This document shows, in pieces, positions 1 to 6,037 of a DNA stretch of 11,883 nucleotides. The DNA is from Actinomycetota bacterium (GTDB lineage Bacteria; Actinomycetota; UBA4738; HRBIN12). The stretch lies in contig VAYX01000063.1 of NCBI GenBank assembly GCA_005885325.1, forward strand, positions 1 through 11,883, read 5' to 3'. Made by a program: the position numbers and the translations under genes. How positions within the stretch are numbered: the first letter of the stretch is position 1; each line of letters starts with the position of its first letter. The notes under the pieces are model-generated. The model had not been told where the DNA came from. It searched no databases and saw only the letters and a list, made by a program, of their open reading frames with translations.

Positions 1-748
1 TGTCGTCGAACCACTCGGGCAGACCGGTTCGGCATCGCTCGAGGCCGCCGCCGGCCAGATCTCCCCGGTAGACGGCGGCTCGCCCACCCCGAGGGCCTCT
101 GGAGGCCGAGACGAGCACCGAGTCGCCGCAGACGGTGACCGCGCGGGAGTAGGCGGCTTCCAGGCCCTCGGTCCGGAACGTCCAGGTGCCGCCGCGGTCG
201 GTGCTCGTCGCCAATCCCCCGGCGCACGCCGCGAGCACCATCCCTTCCGCGGTGGTCACCTGATGGACGTCGGCGTCGATGTCGATCGTCGGTGCCCAGG
301 TCTCACCTCCGTCCTCGGTGCGGAGGATCCCTCCGACGTGGACGTTCACGTAGACCGCCTCGTCCCACTCTGAGATCGACCGCGTGTCGGGCGGACCGCC
401 CCACGGCGTGTACCACGTGGACCGCCCCTCGGCACGGTCGAACGCCGCGACCGGCTCGATGCCCTCGCCCACGATGCGGAACAACCGAGCTTCCGATGAA
501 CCCACGAGCACGTCGTCCTCCATGAACGCGAGGCACGTGCCCTGGTGATGCTCGAGGTCGCCCAGGTGGGTCCACCCGTCGCCCTCGGCCGTGTGCCAGA
601 CCTCGGATCCATCGACGATCGCCCAGAGCTGTTTGCCCCCCTGAACGACCGTGGTCACGGCTCGACCGGCGTGATGAACTGCTCCGGGGACGGCTCGATC
701 GTCGAGCTCACGAAGCCCGTCCCTGCTCGCGGCGAGGATGCGCGGCAT
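1..748 (-). CDS. BNR/Asp-box beta-propeller protein (partial; 3' end beyond window)
   Basis: The minus strand is open from an ATG at 748 to the window edge, giving 249 residues with no stop, so the C-terminus is missing. The start reads MPRILAASRDGL, a typical opening for WD40/YVTN/BNR-like propeller proteins, with a GAGGAG purine stretch directly before it. Two Asp-box motifs (S/T-x-D-x-G-x-T-W) are visible, TEDGGETW and STDRGGTW, separated by a beta-rich repeat of about 45 residues. Tryptophan- and glycine-rich strands fill the rest. No signal peptide is seen, so it is probably cytoplasmic. Family members are usually annotated as exo-alpha-sialidase-like or sortilin-like, but those labels describe the fold, and sialidase activity should not be assumed. 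It is divergent from the sensor kinase across a 139-base gap. I am confident of the coding call and fold, not of a function. Confidence 0.85.
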   Translation of the reverse strand, partial: MPRILAASRDGLRELDDRAVPGAVHHAGRAVTTVVQGGKQLWAIVDGSEVWHTAEGDGWTHLGDLEHHQGTCLAFMEDDVLVGSSEARLFRIVGEGIEPVAAFDRAEGRSTWYTPWGGPPDTRSISEWDEAVYVNVHVGGILRTEDGGETWAPTIDIDADVHQVTTAEGMVLAACAGGLATSTDRGGTWTFRTEGLEAAYSRAVTVCGDSVLVSASRGPRGGRAAVYRGDLAGGGLERCRTGLPEWFDD

Positions 749-765
749 CTCCTCATGCTCCCACC

Positions 766-788
766 CCGGCGAGGGAAAGCCTTGCCGG
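766..788 (+). other. Strong hairpin in divergent leader region
   Basis: CCGGCGAGG (766-774) can pair with CCTTGCCGG (780-788): nine base pairs including one G-U, with loop GAAAG. Downstream, GGGTC (791-795 region) can pair with GACCC at about 841-845, enclosing a second GGGGAAAGC copy and a small ACCG/CGGT stem. It lies in the 5' leader of the sensor kinase or the promoter/leader of the divergent propeller gene. There is no T-run, so it is not an intrinsic terminator. I could not match it to a riboswitch class. Confidence 0.35.
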
Positions 789-874
789 AAGGGTCACCAC
801 GCGGGGAAAGCAGGAGGCGACCACCGAGTCAAGCCGGTACGACCCCCCGCCGATACATCCGACGGCGCTGCTAC

Positions 875-882
875 GGAGGGGG
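875..882 (+). promoter_or_regulatory. Shine-Dalgarno deciding the kinase start
   Basis: GGAGGGGG ends five bases before the GTG at 888. It supports 888 as the kinase start over the in-frame upstream start at 738, which would add 50 low-complexity residues and overlap the start of the divergent gene. Confidence 0.7.
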
Positions 883-887
883 CCGCG

Positions 888-3506
888 GTGAGCGAGAGGC
901 TAATGGAGCCACGCTGGCCGACCACAGGGTCGGCGCTGCCGACCCGCGCGATCAAGATCCTCCTGGTCGCGGTGGCCTACTACATGGCGGGGCGCCTCGG
1001 CCTTCAGCTATCGCTGGTCAAGGAGAACGTCACTCCCCTCTGGCCCCCTACGGGGATCGCCCTGGTCGCCTTCCTCATCCTCGGCCCGGGCATCTGGCCG
1101 GGCGTTGCGCTGGGGGCCCTCGCGGTGAACCTTCCCATCAGCACCTCGCTGTGGGCCGCGGGCGCGACGGGGGTCGGCAACACGCTCGCTCCCTTCGTCG
1201 CCGCGAAGCTGCTCGAGCGGGTCGGATTCCGCACGGAACTCGATCGCGTGCGGGACGCGATGGCCATCGTCTTCCTCGCCGCCCTCTCGGCCATGCTCAT
1301 CAGCGCCACCGTGGGGGCCGGCGTCCTGGTGCTCTCCGGAACGATCCCGCCGGGCAAGTTCCTCCCCGCCTGGGCGGTGTGGTGGACCGGCGACGCCATG
1401 GGTGTCCTGGTGATCGCTCCCTTCCTCCTCAGCCTGTTCCTGCCTCGGGACCGGTCAAAGGCCTCCCTGGGCCGGCGCGTCGAAGCGATCGGGTTGTTCA
1501 TCGTCCTCACCCTCCTCTCGCTCGGGATCGCCCAGGCAGGCCTGCGGCTGTTCATCGTGTTCCCGCTCCTGGGCTGGGTCGCGTGGCGGTTCCAGCAGCG
1601 CGGAGCGGCTCCGGCGGCCCTCGTCGTCTCGGGCTGCGCAACCTGGGCTGCGGCGCACGGCTGGGGTAGCTTCGAAGGAGCCTCACTGTTCGGGACGATG
1701 CTCACCCTTCAGGCGTTCAACGCGGCGGTGGCCTTCTCGTCGTTCTTCTTCGCAGCCATGGTCACCGAACGGGCGCGCGCTCGCGATGCGCTGGAGATGT
1801 CGGCGGCCGACCTCGAACAGAGGGTGATCGATCGAACCGCGGCGCTCGCTGCGGCCAACGAGCGCTTGAGCCACGAGGAGGCGGTCCTTCGGACGAGCCT
1901 GGAGCTCCTTCGGACCACCGATGAGCAGCGCAGGCAGTTGCTCTCACGCGTGGTGACGGCCCAGGAGGAAGAGCGAGCGAGGATCGCCGCCGACATCCAC
2001 GACGACTCGATCCAGATCATGTCGGCGGTCGAGCTGCGGATCACGACGCTCCTGCAACCGCGGAAGATCGAGCAACGCGAGTCGGACCTTCGCAACCTCC
2101 AGGACACCGTACGATCGGCGATCGGGCGACTGCGGAACCTGCTCTTCGAGCTGCGCCCGCGGGTGCTCGACGAGGAGGGCCTGGCCGCCGCCCTGGGCGT
2201 CTACCTTCGCCTCCTGCGGGATCAGACGGGGATCCAGACCACGCTCGAGGACCACCTGGCCCAGGATCCAGCCCCCGAGACCCGCGTCATGGTGTATCGG
2301 ATCGCGCAGGAGGCGCTCACCAATGTCCGCAAGCACTCCAGAGCGAGTCGCGTCTCGGTGAGCCTCCATCCTCGAGACCGCGGCGTCGTGGCCAGGATCG
2401 AGGACGACGGCATCGGCTTCGACGCCGCGTCTGCGAGCGGGGGGCGTCCGGGCCACGTCGGACTGGTCGCCATGCGGGAACGGGCCGAGATGGGGGGTGG
2501 CACCTTTCGCATCGAGTCCGAGCCCGGTCGCACCATGGTGGAGTGCTGGCTTCCCGAACACGTCGTCACCCACGCTCCTCGGATACGGATCGTCGAGGCA
2601 TCCTCCATCGCTCCTGAAGGGCGCACGAGCGATGAGCGATTGAGCACCCCTGAGCTCGTTTCTGCCGACGTGTCGGACGGCGGGACCGAGCAAGTACGAG
2701 CCGGATCCGAAGCGTGGAAGTGGGGGAGATGGCGTGGCACTGCCGTTGCCGCCGTACCCGATCGAAAGGGGAAGGGCTCCAACTTCGGCCTTCACAATCG
2801 CGACCTGCCGACCCTGTGGGCGCTGGACCAGCTGGCCTCCCAGGTAGCCGACCTCGGTGGACCGGTGCCGTGGAAGGATTTCATCCGCTTCCTCCATGCT
2901 CAGGCACAGATGGCCGGGGAGTGGTTGCGGGAACGGGACCGGGCCCAGCCTCACACGCTCCGGGCGGCCACCGGGTTCCCCAAACCGGGTCCGAAGGCCA
3001 GCCTGTCGGAGGATCGATTCGTCATGGCGAACGTGGCCCACCGGGCCTCGTCCCGGGAAGGCCCGTTCCAGGTGCTCGGGCTGGCGGGCTTCGTGGACGG
3101 CGAGCGCATCGCCCCGACCGAGCAGGGGCTGAGGCTCCTCGGCCGCCTCCTCGATGCCGGCCTGTGCGAGGAGGTGCCGCATGCACCGGAGGTCTTCCAC
3201 CGGTGGTGGTCGTACCTCGAGGAAGCCGCGCCGGGCGAGCGGACGGCATGGGCCGGAGTCCTCCGGGAGCTTCGAACGGGACCGACCAGGATCGAGCTCA
3301 TCTCGCGGTTCCCCGAGTGGCCCGGCACGACGGCGGAGACGAACTGCATGGGCTTCGTCTCTCGCTCGCGGGAGTGGGGCCTCGTCCAGCCCAAGCTGCT
3401 GGACGGACGGTACCTGCTGACCGCGCTGGGAGTCGCCCTGATCGAGCAGGAGGAAGTTCAGCGCCCGGCCCGCTCCCGCCTCAGGACGAAGCGAGCTGCC
3501 GGCTGA
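888..3506 (+). CDS. MASE1 sensor histidine kinase (NarL type) with unassigned C-terminal module
   Basis: An 872-residue product from the GTG at 888. Residues about 20-290 are a MASE1-type integral-membrane sensor with several hydrophobic helices and the diagnostic TPLWPPTGIALV segment (49-60). A coiled coil follows (about 293-360). The HisKA_3 dimerisation/phosphoacceptor helix has EEERARIAADIHDD with H371. The ATPase domain has an N-box QEALTNVRKH (474-483), DDGIGFD (506-512) and GHVGLVAMRERAE (522-534), ending near residue 557. Family knowledge says such kinases autophosphorylate and pass phosphate to a LuxR/NarL-type regulator; none is encoded nearby. Residues 558-627 are a linker with weak codon bias. 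Residues 628-872 form an unrecognised module with two short winged-helix-wing-like segments (IAPTEQGLRLLGRL at 741-754 and LLTALGVALIEQE at 843-855). This may be a true fusion or a separate gene joined by indels. The 3' end overlaps the convergent VOC gene by 26 bases. Confidence 0.82.
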   Translation: MSERLMEPRWPTTGSALPTRAIKILLVAVAYYMAGRLGLQLSLVKENVTPLWPPTGIALVAFLILGPGIWPGVALGALAVNLPISTSLWAAGATGVGNTLAPFVAAKLLERVGFRTELDRVRDAMAIVFLAALSAMLISATVGAGVLVLSGTIPPGKFLPAWAVWWTGDAMGVLVIAPFLLSLFLPRDRSKASLGRRVEAIGLFIVLTLLSLGIAQAGLRLFIVFPLLGWVAWRFQQRGAAPAALVVSGCATWAAAHGWGSFEGASLFGTMLTLQAFNAAVAFSSFFFAAMVTERARARDALEMSAADLEQRVIDRTAALAAANERLSHEEAVLRTSLELLRTTDEQRRQLLSRVVTAQEEERARIAADIHDDSIQIMSAVELRITTLLQPRKIEQRESDLRNLQDTVRSAIGRLRNLLFELRPRVLDEEGLAAALGVYLRLLRDQTGIQTTLEDHLAQDPAPETRVMVYRIAQEALTNVRKHSRASRVSVSLHPRDRGVVARIEDDGIGFDAASASGGRPGHVGLVAMRERAEMGGGTFRIESEPGRTMVECWLPEHVVTHAPRIRIVEASSIAPEGRTSDERLSTPELVSADVSDGGTEQVRAGSEAWKWGRWRGTAVAAVPDRKGKGSNFGLHNRDLPTLWALDQLASQVADLGGPVPWKDFIRFLHAQAQMAGEWLRERDRAQPHTLRAATGFPKPGPKASLSEDRFVMANVAHRASSREGPFQVLGLAGFVDGERIAPTEQGLRLLGRLLDAGLCEEVPHAPEVFHRWWSYLEEAAPGERTAWAGVLRELRTGPTRIELISRFPEWPGTTAETNCMGFVSRSREWGLVQPKLLDGRYLLTALGVALIEQEEVQRPARSRLRTKRAAG
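2734..3506 (+). other. Alternative reading: separate gene for the C-terminal module, with a 1-base frameshift
   Basis: A GTG at 2734 preceded by GGGGGAG opens another frame with strong third-position bias (VALPLPPYPIER). It loses bias at AAAGGGGAAGGG (2765-2776). Adding one G in the run 2768-2771 would join it smoothly to the frame that encodes GKGSNFGLHNRDLPTLWALD and continues to 3506, giving a protein of about 257 residues. The kinase frame between 2562 and 2733 lacks the codon bias seen on either side. Against this, correcting the indel alone leaves the kinase without a nearby stop, so a second change upstream would be needed. This entry records an alternative interpretation of the kinase 3' half. 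Confidence 0.4.
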
Positions 3507-3864
3507 TCTCCCAATCGTGGCCGAACGGGTCGGTGATCCGTCCCGTTCGCCACCCGTGGCCTTCGGAGACGCGGGCCACCACCTCAGCGCCGGCCCCGAC
3601 CGCCTGATCGAACACCGCGTCCGGATCCTCGACGGAGAGGATCATCCGGATCGATCCTGTGCCCGAGACTTCGGGAATGGCGTCGGCGTCGTCCTGGACC
3701 CAGAACATCGCGCCACCGATCGAGAGCTGGGCGACGGCGAGGTTCCCATCGTCACCATCCAGTCGGTACACCTCGACAGCGTCGAAGGCAGCCTTGTAGA
3801 AGTCCACGGCCTTCTGGGCGTCACTCACCGCCAGCCAGGGGGCGATGCTGGTCTGGAGCTTCAC
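3481..3864 (-). CDS. VOC (glyoxalase/bleomycin-resistance fold) family protein, PhnB-like
   Basis: A 127-residue protein starting at a GTG (MKLQTSIAPWLAVSDAQKAV). It shows the two-repeat beta-alpha-beta-beta-beta pattern of VOC proteins: an N-terminal half with AVDFYKAAFDAVEVYRL and SIGGAMFWVQDD, and a C-terminal half with EDPDAVFDQAVGAGAEVV ending in the hallmark DPFGHDWEIS. Length fits the family. VOC proteins of the PhnB/YdcJ-like type have varied or unknown substrates and often lack a full metal-binding set; I cannot name a reaction. It is convergent with the sensor kinase gene, sharing 26 bases with its 3' end. The upstream end lies about 20 bases from the pseudogene stop, so the two were probably once co-transcribed. 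No strong Shine-Dalgarno is visible. Confidence 0.88.
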   Translation of the reverse strand: MKLQTSIAPWLAVSDAQKAVDFYKAAFDAVEVYRLDGDDGNLAVAQLSIGGAMFWVQDDADAIPEVSGTGSIRMILSVEDPDAVFDQAVGAGAEVVARVSEGHGWRTGRITDPFGHDWEISRQLASS

Positions 3865-3885
3865 CGGATCATTTTGCCACTCGGC

Positions 3886-4310
3886 TCACGCTTCGCCCGT
3901 GGGATCCGGACTCCACCGTCCCTGGAGCCAAGCGATGTCGTCGACAACGTCGCGCGGTACGACCCGCAGGCGAGGAGACGTGAACCCGAGCGGCACCACG
4001 GCACAGGTGAACCTTCGCCGGGAGCCGAGCGCACGCTCGGCGCCGGTGTCGTGGTACCAGAAGTCGAACGCGCGAACCTTCTCGTCCCATTGCCGGTCCC
4101 AGACGACGTTCTCGGTCCCGTGGCGCGGATGCCGAACATCGGGAACGGCAACCACGCGGTGTCCGGAGAAAGGTCGAGCGGAGCGAACTCCAGGCCGGCA
4201 CGGCGGCACAGGAGCATCAGGCGCCGCTGTCGGTCGACGCTCCCCCGCCGGCGCCACCACAGGCCGGAAAGCACGGCTGCCACGACGGCGGGGATGAGCC
4301 ACCTCACCAC
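3886..4310 (-). pseudogene. Frameshifted, C-terminally truncated membrane-anchored protein
   Basis: From a GTG at 4310 the frame reads VVRWLIPAVVAAVLSGLWW (one membrane helix), then a cytoplasmic stretch with LMLLCRRAGLEFAPLDL and WLPFPMFGIR. Near 4122-4130 the sensible reading changes frame: HGTENVVWDRQWDEKVRAFD, FWYHDTG, RRRFTCAVVPL and SPRLRVVPRDVVDDIAWL continue in another frame to a stop at 3886. Together the pieces match a common high-GC actinobacterial family of a single-helix-anchored protein of unknown function, with TENVVWG..., DYWYYD and a FSCA(V) strand. Adding one base near 4126 restores the join. The product also stops soon after the DIAWL helix, where I recall homologs continuing for roughly 50-70 residues. 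Both defects suggest a decaying gene; a sequencing error could explain the frameshift but not the shortened end. Confidence 0.6.
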
Positions 4311-4441
4311 CGAAGCCTCGGGTTCCTTTGGACGGAGCTTGAACGGCCGAATCGCCCCTTCATTCCGTTCCTGCCCAATCCCGACTCTGAATGCGACCAC
4401 AGGAACAGAAGAGGAGGAGAACGAGGGCGACTCGGTCGACG

Positions 4442-4669
4442 CTAGTGCTGGAACAGCCCGAACGCGCGGCGAGCTTCCGTCTCGCGCTCGAAGATGTGGA
4501 TGATCACGCCTGGCGTGTGACGGATATGGACGGCACTCCCGTAGCTCGTCTCGATCAGGACGACGCGATCGAGCCGATCGAGGACGACGACGGCCGAGTC
4601 TTCCACGAGGGAGTCGACCATATCGCCGACTGCGAGGACGTACCGCTGTTGATCCGTGTAGGATTTCAT
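4442..4669 (-). CDS. Small orphan protein, 75 residues
   Basis: Starts at the ATG at 4669 (MKSYTDQQRYVLAVGDMVDS) and ends FGLFQH. It has high G/C at third positions throughout, whereas the overlapping plus-strand frame gives a less protein-like, arginine-rich start; I therefore call the minus strand. The pattern is alternating hydrophobic strands (AVVVLDRLDRVVLIE, GVIIHIFERE) with acidic turns, so a small alpha/beta or beta-barrel cytoplasmic protein. It has no signal peptide, membrane helix or cysteine. I do not recognise a family. It lies between the pseudogene and the secreted protein gene on the same strand, with its own repeat-rich upstream region (4707-4737). The Shine-Dalgarno is weak. 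Confidence 0.55.
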   Translation of the reverse strand: MKSYTDQQRYVLAVGDMVDSLVEDSAVVVLDRLDRVVLIETSYGSAVHIRHTPGVIIHIFERETEARRAFGLFQH

Positions 4670-4706
4670 GCTCTGTAGCCCGAGTATGGGACGTGTCCGA
4701 CCGACA

Positions 4707-4737
4707 GACGATAGTCCGATAGGACGATATCCCTATC
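4707..4737. promoter_or_regulatory. Operator-like repeats upstream of the 75-residue gene
   Basis: Two direct repeats, GACGATAGTCC (4707-4717) and GACGATATCC (4723-4732), overlap an inverted repeat GATAGG (4718-4723) / CCTATC (4732-4737). The block is more AT-rich than its surroundings and sits 38-68 bases before the 75-residue gene start and about 50 bases past the secreted gene stop, where a repressor or activator site would be expected. The regulator is unknown. Confidence 0.4.
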
Positions 4738-4785
4738 CCCCCACTGGGTCGAGGCGGCATTCGGCCTAGGGCGTTCCCCGCACAC

Positions 4786-5748
4786 TCACGAGGGGTGGCC
4801 TTTGTGCCAGCGGGCGATGGCTGCGTCGCACACCGACCAATCATGGGTGAGGGTGACACCGTGGGGAACCGGCCTTGGGTATCGGCCGACGAAATCGGGC
4901 CCCAGGACCACCGTGACGTCCTCGTAGGTTCCTCGCATCCAGATGCGGAGGCGATCGGAGTCCATCGGCGTCTCCGTGTAGCAGATCGTGTCTCTTCGCA
5001 TCACAACGCGCCCCTCACCTAACTGCTTGAACATGGCGGCGTGACCGAGGCCGTCCGCCGCACGATCATTCGGCATCGGCCGGAATACGAACACGGAGTC
5101 GACGATCCGAGTGACTGCGTGCGGGTTGCCCGTCTCCTGCCCTATCGACACGCCGCTGTTGATCCCATCGAAAAGCGAGTGTCGGATGGTTCCCGACATC
5201 TCCACGTCATTCTCGATGGCGTCGTCGCGCACGTACGTCCCGTACGCCCCGTCGATCAGGAACTTGGCGTCGGGTCCCGCCGGACGTGGCTTGAACAGGT
5301 CGAAGACGTTATCGGCTCGGAGGTCGTAGCTGACGACCGGACCGTCGGCCACGATGAACAGGGCACCACCCACCTCCGACATGTCCTCCCATCGCTGCCA
5401 CGTCCAGTCCCGGGGATTGCCACCCAGGACCTCGCCGCCGACGACGGCGAGGCCAGAGGTCGGTTCCTGGCTCCCGAACGAGAGTGGGTAGCTGGTGACC
5501 TCTTCCCGGTATGCGGTCGAGACGAACCCGCGCAGGTCGTAGGTCGTGTTGCTGCGCGGCGACCCGATGCGCAGCTGCACATCGCTCGTTCCGGACATCT
5601 CGACGACGCGGGGCCGCGATAGAGCTTGCGTTCTCGTCGGGAAGGTTGATTGTCCGTGCTCGCTCCCCGCATTCGCGGTCGCGACGGCTGCGGTCCCGAT
5701 CTGGGGAAGGAGAGCGGCGATGAGCAGGCACGCCAAGCTTCGCCTCAT
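4786..5748 (-). CDS. Secreted protein, beta-helix-like, unknown function
   Basis: A 320-residue product from the ATG at 5748, with AAGGGG about eight bases upstream. Residues 1-27 are a classical Sec signal peptide (MRRSLACLLIAALLPQIGTA...) with likely cleavage after TANA. The mature part is rich in beta strands, glycine, asparagine and aspartate. The central segment FLIDGAYGTYVRDDAIEND (163-181) followed by SGTIRHSLFDGINSGVSIG (185-203) resembles the stacked coils of right-handed parallel beta-helix proteins (pectate-lyase-like fold), where a paired aspartate often lies near an active site. Two cysteines remain in the mature protein (C256, C307) and might form a disulfide. It is presumably exported. 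I cannot name a substrate: a polysaccharide-active or structural role is inference. It is alone on its strand with long intergenic gaps on both sides. Confidence 0.75.
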   Translation of the reverse strand: MRRSLACLLIAALLPQIGTAAVATANAGSEHGQSTFPTRTQALSRPRVVEMSGTSDVQLRIGSPRSNTTYDLRGFVSTAYREEVTSYPLSFGSQEPTSGLAVVGGEVLGGNPRDWTWQRWEDMSEVGGALFIVADGPVVSYDLRADNVFDLFKPRPAGPDAKFLIDGAYGTYVRDDAIENDVEMSGTIRHSLFDGINSGVSIGQETGNPHAVTRIVDSVFVFRPMPNDRAADGLGHAAMFKQLGEGRVVMRRDTICYTETPMDSDRLRIWMRGTYEDVTVVLGPDFVGRYPRPVPHGVTLTHDWSVCDAAIARWHKGHPS

Positions 5749-5752
5749 GCGA

Positions 5753-5789
5753 CAACCCCTTGAGGAGTGGATTCAACCCCCTTCGGAGG
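5753..5789. repeat. Short imperfect direct repeat in the leader of the secreted gene
   Basis: CAACCCCTTGAGGAG (5753-5767) is repeated imperfectly as CAACCCCCTTCGGAGG (5774-5789), period about 21 bases. On the minus strand each copy carries an AAGGGG purine run, and the copy nearest the gene serves as its probable ribosome-binding site. The other may be an operator half or a duplication relic. Confidence 0.4.
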
Positions 5790-5980
5790 AATACTTCCAC
5801 CACCTGGATGCCATTTGTCATTCGAATCGCATCGAGCGAGCGACAAGGATTCCTGTCGTTCCTCCTTCTTCATCCAGAACGGACCGCGATCGGTGAGGCT
5901 CCAGCCCTCTCCGGACAGCTGCCTGCCCAGGACCTTCAGCGCCTTCCCAAGCAGGACGCCGAAGAGTATTCGCCCGTTCG

Positions 5981-5995
5981 GTTCAACACGTGAAC
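5981..5995. promoter_or_regulatory. Palindrome upstream of the peroxiredoxin gene
   Basis: GTTCA-ACACG-TGAAC is a perfect 5+5 inverted repeat; an outer pair CCGTTC (5974-5979) / GAACGG (5992-5997) also exists. It ends 30 bases before the proposed -10 box, in the position of an activator or repressor site. It is the inverse arrangement of an actinobacterial LexA box (GAAC-N4-GTTC), so it is not a standard SOS operator. The regulator is unknown. Confidence 0.4.
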
Positions 5996-6025
5996 GGCTG
6001 ACACGGGCGTCCGAGCGCATCCGGT

Positions 6026-6031
6026 TAGAGT
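6026..6031 (+). promoter_or_regulatory. -10 box of probable leaderless promoter (peroxiredoxin)
   Basis: TAGAGT fits TANNNT and ends six bases before the ATG at 6038, so transcription would begin at or next to the start codon. No Shine-Dalgarno is present in the intervening TGTTGGC region. No convincing -35 is seen. Confidence 0.5.
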
Positions 6032-6037
6032 GTTGGC

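Noticed and set aside
766..845. Possible cyclic-di-GMP or other known riboswitch
   Set aside because: GGGAAAGC elements and hairpins are suggestive, but the conserved core sequences I know for c-di-GMP, c-di-AMP, cobalamin, glycine, SAM and ZTP classes are not present.
545..1669. Plus-strand open frame of 374 codons
   Set aside because: It is arginine/proline/glycine-rich out-of-frame translation overlapping both the propeller gene and the MASE1 domain; no domain pattern.
2562..2640. Receiver-domain remnant after the kinase
   Set aside because: APRIRIVEASS only loosely resembles a receiver first strand; the acidic residues and the rest of the domain are absent.
1944..3200. Minus-strand open frame of 418 codons opposite the kinase
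   Set aside because: It is an antisense shadow of the kinase reading frame; the opposite strand carries all kinase motifs.
4391..4678. Plus-strand frame of 95 codons
   Set aside because: It overlaps the 75-residue minus-strand gene; its start is arginine-rich and it lacks a ribosome-binding site, while the minus strand has better codon bias.
3861..4859. Minus-strand frame of 332 codons taken as one gene
   Set aside because: Only its middle (about 4310-4130) is protein-like; the first part is arginine/serine-rich and overlaps the 75-residue gene and its upstream region.
5981..5995. LexA/SOS box
   Set aside because: The half-sites are in the opposite order (GTTC...GAAC rather than GAAC...GTTC), so it does not match the actinobacterial consensus.
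5745..6020. Minus-strand frame with a protein-like middle (GRILFGVLLGKALKVLGRQL)
   Set aside because: It has fair codon bias but no ribosome-binding site, no recognised family, and runs through the leader of the secreted gene and the proposed peroxiredoxin promoter. Possibly a gene remnant, but not supportable.
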